This document shows positions 41,548 to 45,644 of a stretch of DNA of 45,644 nt, piece by piece. The DNA comes from Novosphingobium panipatense (GTDB lineage Bacteria; Pseudomonadota; Alphaproteobacteria; Sphingomonadales; Sphingomonadaceae): NCBI RefSeq assembly GCF_002149965.1, contig NZ_MSQB01000005.1:201040-246683 (forward strand), in the 5' to 3' direction. The translations under genes and the position numbers were made by a program. The notes beneath the pieces are model-generated. The model was not told the origin of the DNA. It searched no databases and saw nothing but the letters and a program-made list of their open reading frames with translations. Every line of letters starts with the position of its first letter. Position 1 is the first letter of the stretch.

Positions 41548-44355
41548 ATGAAGACTTCCCTCCGCATCGCTGCGGGACTGCTCGCCTCGGCATCGTTCGC
41601 CACGATCGCCCATGCCGGTGAAGTGGCCGGCAGCGTGCATGACGCATCGGGCGTGCGTCCCCTGCAGTCGGCTTCGGTCCGCATCGTCGAACTGAACCGC
41701 TCGGCCGAGACCGATCGCGGCGGTAACTTCATCTTCGGCGACGTGCCTGCCGGAACCTATACCGTGGAAGCGCGCTACGTCGGCGCCGAAGTGACCACCC
41801 AGTCGCTCACCGTTCCCGCCACCGGCCGCATCGCCAGCGACTTCAACCTGCCCGCGATCGGCGGCGGCGACATCCTGGTGACCGGCCAGACCGCCAACCT
41901 GACCAGCGCCCTGTCGCGCCAGAAGGCGGCCGACGGCGTGGTTTCCGTGCTCACCCGCGACGCCGTGGGCCAGTTCCCCGACCAGAACGTGGCCGAATCG
42001 CTGCGCCGCCTGCCGGGCATCAATATCCTCAACGACCAGGGCGAGGGCCGCTTCGTGGCCGTGCGCGGCCTCGATCCCAACCTCAACTCGACCTCGCTCA
42101 ACGGTGTGCGCATCCCGGCACCGGAATCGGACGTGCGCCAGGTCGCGCTCGACGTCGTCTCGTCGGACACCATCGAATCGGTGGAAGTGAAGAAGTCCTT
42201 CACCCCCGACATGGACGGTGACTTCATCGGCGCATCGGTGGAGATCAAGACCACCAGTGCCTTCGATTCGAAGAAGAACCGCTACTCGCTGAACGCCGAA
42301 GGCAGCTGGAACGACTATTCGGGCAAAGTCACGCCGAAGGGCGCGTTCGACTTCACCCAGAAGCTGGGCGAGAACTTCGGCATCGCCGGCTCCGTCAGCT
42401 ACTACAAGCGCAAGTTCGAGACCGACAACGTCGAGGCGGCGGACTGGACCGAGGACGATAACGGCAATGCCTATGCCGAAACCCTGGAATACCGCGACTA
42501 CGACGTGGAGCGCACCCGCATCAACGCGGCGCTCTCGTTCGACTGGCGCGTTTCGGACACCACCAAGGCCTATGTGCGCGGCAACTGGGCGCAGTTCGAC
42601 GATCATGAATATCGCCGCCGCACCACTTTCGACTTCAGCGACTTCGGCGAAGCCAGCAGCGCCACCGGATCGACCGTGCGCTTCGACACCGCCGATCTCG
42701 ACGATGGCGACAAGCTGACCATCGAGCGCGACCACAAGGATCGCTTCGAGCGCCAGCGCATCCGCTCGGTCGCCATCGGCAGCGACACCGACACCGGCAC
42801 CTGGAAGTTCAACTGGCAGGGCAGCTATGCCAAATCGAGCGAGAAGGAGACCTTCTCGCTCGATCCCAGCCGCTACACCGCCGAGTTCGAGAACGATTCG
42901 GGCGTCGCCATCGACGTGAACAACGGCAACAAGTTCTTCCCGGCTTACTCGGTCGCAAACGGCGCGGCATCGGTGAACGATGCAAGCAACTACGGGTTCG
43001 ACCGCCTCGAACTGACGACCCTGTCGGACAGCCAGGATGAGGAATGGGCCGCCAAGGCCGACCTCGCCAGCACTTTTGCCGGCGACAATGGCGACTTCAC
43101 CGTGCAGGGCGGCGTCAAGGCACGCTGGCGCAAGAAGTCCTACGATTTCAACATGAGCCGCTTCGACGGCTATGACGGCGACTACACGCTGGCCGATGTG
43201 CTGGGCAAGCAGACCTACCGCCTGCTCGACATGGGCCCGGTGGCCAGCAAGCGTGGTCCGGCCGACTTCTACCTCGCGAACGAGGGCGGGTTCGAATACA
43301 ACGATGTCGACAGCCTGATCGACAGCTCGACCAGCGACTACTCGGTGCGCGAGGACATTCTGGCCGGTTATCTGCTCGGCCGCTGGGACTCTGCCACCCT
43401 GCGCGTGATCGGCGGCGTCCGCGTGGAACGCACCTACAACAAGCTGAACGGCAACCTTGTTGCCGTGAGCGAGAACGACGACGGCGATAGCGTGGTCGAT
43501 GTCTCGGGCGTGGGCTACGAGCGCAACTACACCAACTGGCTGCCCAGCCTGACCCTGCGCTGGAGCCCGCAGAGCAACCTCGTCGCCCGCGCGGCCGGCT
43601 ACAAGACGGTGGTACGCCCCAAGCTGGCCGACCTCGCGCCGCGCTACAGCATCAACGAGGATGGTGAGGCCGAGTTCGGCAACCCCTACCTGAAGCCTTA
43701 CCAGGCCTGGAACTTCGATGCCGGGTTCGACTACTACTTCACCAACAACGGCGCGATCTCGTTCGGCGGCTTCTACAAGTCGATCAAGGACTACACCTAC
43801 AGCGCCTTCTCCAGCGAGGAAGGCACCTTTAACGGGGTGGACTATACCGAGCTGCGCACGCCGGTGAACGGCGACACCGCCACCATCGCGGGCCTGGAAG
43901 CCAGCTTCAGCCAGGTCTTCTCGATGCTGCCTTCGCCCTTCGATGGCCTGCTGACGCAGCTGAACTACACCTACACTTACGCGCGCGGCACCGTGTTCGA
44001 CGATGACGGCGTGGCCCGCCGCATCTCGCTGCCTTCGTCTTCGAAGAACACCTTCAACGTCGTGCTCGGCTACGAGAAGGGCCCGGTCAGCCTGCGCGCC
44101 GCCGGTACCTTCCGTGACAAGTACCTGGACGAAGTGGGCGGTGCCCCGGATCAGGACCGCATCGTCAACCAGCACTTCCAGCTGGACCTCTCGGCCAAGT
44201 ACAAGCTGACCGAGAACGTGCGCCTCTTCGCGGACTGGGTGAACGTGAACAACGCCAAGTTCTATGCCTATCAGGACTTCGCCGGTTCCAAGCGTCTCCT
44301 CCAGTACGAGGAATACGGCTCGACCGTGAAGTTCGGCGCGAAGGTGACCTTCTGA
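41548..44355 (+). CDS. TonB-dependent receptor with N-terminal carboxypeptidase-regulatory-like domain
   Basis: Outer-membrane active transporter of 935 residues. Signal peptide 1-23 (TIAHA cleavage). A CarboxypepD-regulatory-like beta domain about 25-105 (GSVHDASGVRPLQSASV, GNFIFGDVPAGTYTVEARY in parts), then a plug about 110-230 with DQNVAESLRRLPGINI and FVAVRGLDPNLNSTSLNGVR. A 22-strand beta-barrel follows, ending in the OMP signature with terminal phenylalanine (VKFGAKVTF). No obvious TonB box beyond the DILVTG region (about 110). The TGA overlaps the phytase ATG (TGATG), so translation is coupled. With the phytase and PHO boxes this points to uptake of inositol phosphate or a released product; the ligand is inferred. 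Confidence 0.93.
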   Translation: MKTSLRIAAGLLASASFATIAHAGEVAGSVHDASGVRPLQSASVRIVELNRSAETDRGGNFIFGDVPAGTYTVEARYVGAEVTTQSLTVPATGRIASDFNLPAIGGGDILVTGQTANLTSALSRQKAADGVVSVLTRDAVGQFPDQNVAESLRRLPGINILNDQGEGRFVAVRGLDPNLNSTSLNGVRIPAPESDVRQVALDVVSSDTIESVEVKKSFTPDMDGDFIGASVEIKTTSAFDSKKNRYSLNAEGSWNDYSGKVTPKGAFDFTQKLGENFGIAGSVSYYKRKFETDNVEAADWTEDDNGNAYAETLEYRDYDVERTRINAALSFDWRVSDTTKAYVRGNWAQFDDHEYRRRTTFDFSDFGEASSATGSTVRFDTADLDDGDKLTIERDHKDRFERQRIRSVAIGSDTDTGTWKFNWQGSYAKSSEKETFSLDPSRYTAEFENDSGVAIDVNNGNKFFPAYSVANGAASVNDASNYGFDRLELTTLSDSQDEEWAAKADLASTFAGDNGDFTVQGGVKARWRKKSYDFNMSRFDGYDGDYTLADVLGKQTYRLLDMGPVASKRGPADFYLANEGGFEYNDVDSLIDSSTSDYSVREDILAGYLLGRWDSATLRVIGGVRVERTYNKLNGNLVAVSENDDGDSVVDVSGVGYERNYTNWLPSLTLRWSPQSNLVARAAGYKTVVRPKLADLAPRYSINEDGEAEFGNPYLKPYQAWNFDAGFDYYFTNNGAISFGGFYKSIKDYTYSAFSSEEGTFNGVDYTELRTPVNGDTATIAGLEASFSQVFSMLPSPFDGLLTQLNYTYTYARGTVFDDDGVARRISLPSSSKNTFNVVLGYEKGPVSLRAAGTFRDKYLDEVGGAPDQDRIVNQHFQLDLSAKYKLTENVRLFADWVNVNNAKFYAYQDFAGSKRLLQYEEYGSTVKFGAKVTF

Positions 44356-45479
44356 TGAAGGCGCCTTTCACGACTGTCGCCGACATCGTGAAGCACGGGT
44401 CGGGAGCATTGCTTCCGGCCCTTCTGCTTGCCGGCTGCGCAACCACGGGCGGAGCGCCCGCTGCGATCAGGCTGCCGGCCATCGACGTGCCCGCGCAGGC
44501 CGAGACCGATCCCGTGGGAACGCCCAATGCCGACGCGGCGGACGATCCGGCGATCTGGCGCAATGCCGCCGATCCTGCCGCCAGCCTGATCCTGGGCACC
44601 GACAAGAAGGCGGGGCTCTACGTCTACGGCCTCGACGGCAAGGTCCGCGATTTCGCGGCGGCGGGCGCGCTCAACAATGTCGACCTTCGCGAAGTGCGCA
44701 TGGCCGATGGTTCCAGGCGCATCCTCGTCGGCGCCAGCGACCGCACCGACCGCGCCGAACCGCGCATCGCCCTGTTCGCGCTCGACGGTGCGACCGGCAA
44801 GCTGGCTGCGCTGGGTGCCGAGACCTTCCTGCCCGCCGGTCATGCCCCGGCAGAGGCCTATGGCTTCTGCATGGGCAGCGCGCTGGCGCGCGGCGAACTG
44901 GCGCGGGCCTATGTCGTGCTCAAGGACGGCTCGGTGGCGGAAAGCCGCCTGCTGGAGAAGGACGGACGGATCGCGGCGGACTATGCCCGGCTGGTGAAGT
45001 TCGCCACCCAGTCCGAAGGCTGCGTGGTGGACGATGCAGGCAAGGTCCTGTTCGTGGCGGAGGAGGATGTCGGCATCTGGAAGGTTCCGCTCGCCGGGGC
45101 CGATCTCGTGGCCCAGCCTTTCGCCCGCGTCGGCGCCGAGGACGGTCTCGTGGCCGATGTCGAGGGTCTGGCCGTGGCGCGCGAGGACGGCGGCCGGGCC
45201 TGGCTGGTGGCGTCGAGCCAGGGCGACAATGCCTATGCGCTGTTCGACTTGTCCTCAAACACGCTGTCTGGGGGCAAGCCTGCGGGGCGTTTTCGCATCG
45301 ATGGCGGTGCGATCGGCGGCACCAGCGACACCGATGGAATCGAAGTCATGCTCGGCGATTTCGGCCCGCAGTTCCCCGAGGGCCTGATGGTCGCGCAGGA
45401 CGGCAACAATGCGCCCAAGGCACAGAACTTCAAGATGTTGTCCTGGCGGTCGATCCGCACCGCGCTGGGGATCGAGTGA
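44355..45479 (+). CDS. Beta-propeller phytase (lipoprotein)
   Basis: Ca2+-dependent six-bladed propeller enzyme that releases phosphate from phytate, 374 residues. The start MKAPFTTVADIVKHG leads into LLPALLLAGC, a lipobox, so it is anchored in the outer membrane or periplasm. Diagnostic blocks are DDPAIWRNAADP (about 56-67), SLILGTDKKAGLYVYGLDGK (76-95, in part), NNVDLRE (104-110), EGCVVDDAGKVLFVAEEDVGIW (about 224-245) and DVEGLAV, all rich in the Ca2+-binding Asp/Glu of the family. It shares the TonB-receptor transcript, hence the PHO-box control. The C terminus (SWRSIRTALGIE) is complete within the window. Closest alternative label is 3-phytase. Confidence 0.93.
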   Translation: MKAPFTTVADIVKHGSGALLPALLLAGCATTGGAPAAIRLPAIDVPAQAETDPVGTPNADAADDPAIWRNAADPAASLILGTDKKAGLYVYGLDGKVRDFAAAGALNNVDLREVRMADGSRRILVGASDRTDRAEPRIALFALDGATGKLAALGAETFLPAGHAPAEAYGFCMGSALARGELARAYVVLKDGSVAESRLLEKDGRIAADYARLVKFATQSEGCVVDDAGKVLFVAEEDVGIWKVPLAGADLVAQPFARVGAEDGLVADVEGLAVAREDGGRAWLVASSQGDNAYALFDLSSNTLSGGKPAGRFRIDGGAIGGTSDTDGIEVMLGDFGPQFPEGLMVAQDGNNAPKAQNFKMLSWRSIRTALGIE

Positions 45480-45546
45480 AGCTTGAGAATCCGGGGCCTG
45501 CTGGAGTATCAGGGCGGCGATGACGCGGCTTTCGAATCAGACTTTG

Positions 45547-45644
45547 AAAAATGCCCAGCAGGGCATTTTTGAGCGGCACCGGCCCGCGCCCCCACCCGGC
45601 CACCCGCAGGATACTACCGTTGGGTGGCCGGGTGGGGGCGCGGG
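45547..45644 (+). repeat. Composite palindromic repeat, copy 2 (cut by window end)
   Basis: Starts 67 bases after the phytase stop. Hairpin 1: AAAAATGCCC (45547-45556) and GGGCATTTTT (45561-45570), perfect, loop AGCA; acts as the phytase terminator. Linker GAGCGGCACCGGCC at 45571-45584. Hairpin 2: left arm to 45605, right arm from 45622, loop of 16 bases containing CAGGATAC, as in copy 1. The right arm runs off the window but pairs to 45583 as far as it goes. Stem differs from copy 1 at several pairs that are all compensated. Confidence 0.82.

Noticed and set aside
41494..44175. An 893-codon minus-strand frame opposite the TonB receptor
   Set aside because: Antisense shadow; the plus strand has a signal peptide, plug and barrel with terminal Phe.

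Overview
The window looks like chromosomal DNA of a high-GC alphaproteobacterium of the order Sphingomonadales, most likely Novosphingobium or a close relative. The pointers are high GC (roughly 65% by eye), a SciP-type cell-cycle regulator, Coq7 for ubiquinone, sucC without an adjacent sucD, a TonB-receptor/beta-propeller-phytase pair, and the order ribF-ileS-lspA-DUF3035. I see no phage, transposase, plasmid or CRISPR signature. Most of the window is ordinary core genome.

Layout. 186-3305: envelope and respiration genes (CtpA-type S41 protease, DsbB, Coq7, a secreted coiled-coil protein). 3328-12413: an accessory catabolic island. It has a divergent SDR, a PfkB sugar kinase, a RutA-like flavin monooxygenase, a RutB-like cysteine hydrolase, an MFS carrier, an M20 metallohydrolase and, last, a single reading frame joining a complete AraC-type regulator to a complete acetamidase/formamidase. 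12778-16703: DEAD-box helicase, CNNM/CorC-type membrane protein, OmpA-like lipoprotein. 16903-21057: CysQ-like phosphatase, sucC, etfBA. 21261-24013: an AT-richer orphan secreted gene, then GNAT and DUF445 genes. 24041-28740: an RND efflux pair. 29105-31124: sciP with a small coupled gene, and mnmA. 31147-32777: a small membrane protein and a beta-lactamase-fold lipoprotein lacking its catalytic residues. 32857-41131: leftward housekeeping genes gpmA-purE-purK-folA-ribF-ileS-lspA-DUF3035, plus a 58-residue protein. 41288-45479: tRNA-Thr(GGT), then a TonB receptor and a beta-propeller phytase behind a PHO-box-like array.

How genes work together. The island reads as uptake and oxidative ring opening of an unidentified N-heterocycle or cyclic amide, followed by stepwise amide hydrolysis ending in formamide- or acetamide-like cleavage. 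The terminal amidase is fused to the regulator, so the cluster may be controlled by an enzyme that also binds DNA. This is my main candidate for an undescribed system. The receptor-phytase pair reads as a phosphate-starvation module: phytate is dephosphorylated at the cell surface and a product or complex is imported.

Non-coding structure is also notable. A modular palindromic element occurs three times (12418-12523, 16813-16876 inverted, 45547 to the window end). It has a conserved 14-base linker flanked by two hairpins whose stem sequences change while pairing is kept. Two further REP-like inverted repeats lie in the housekeeping block.
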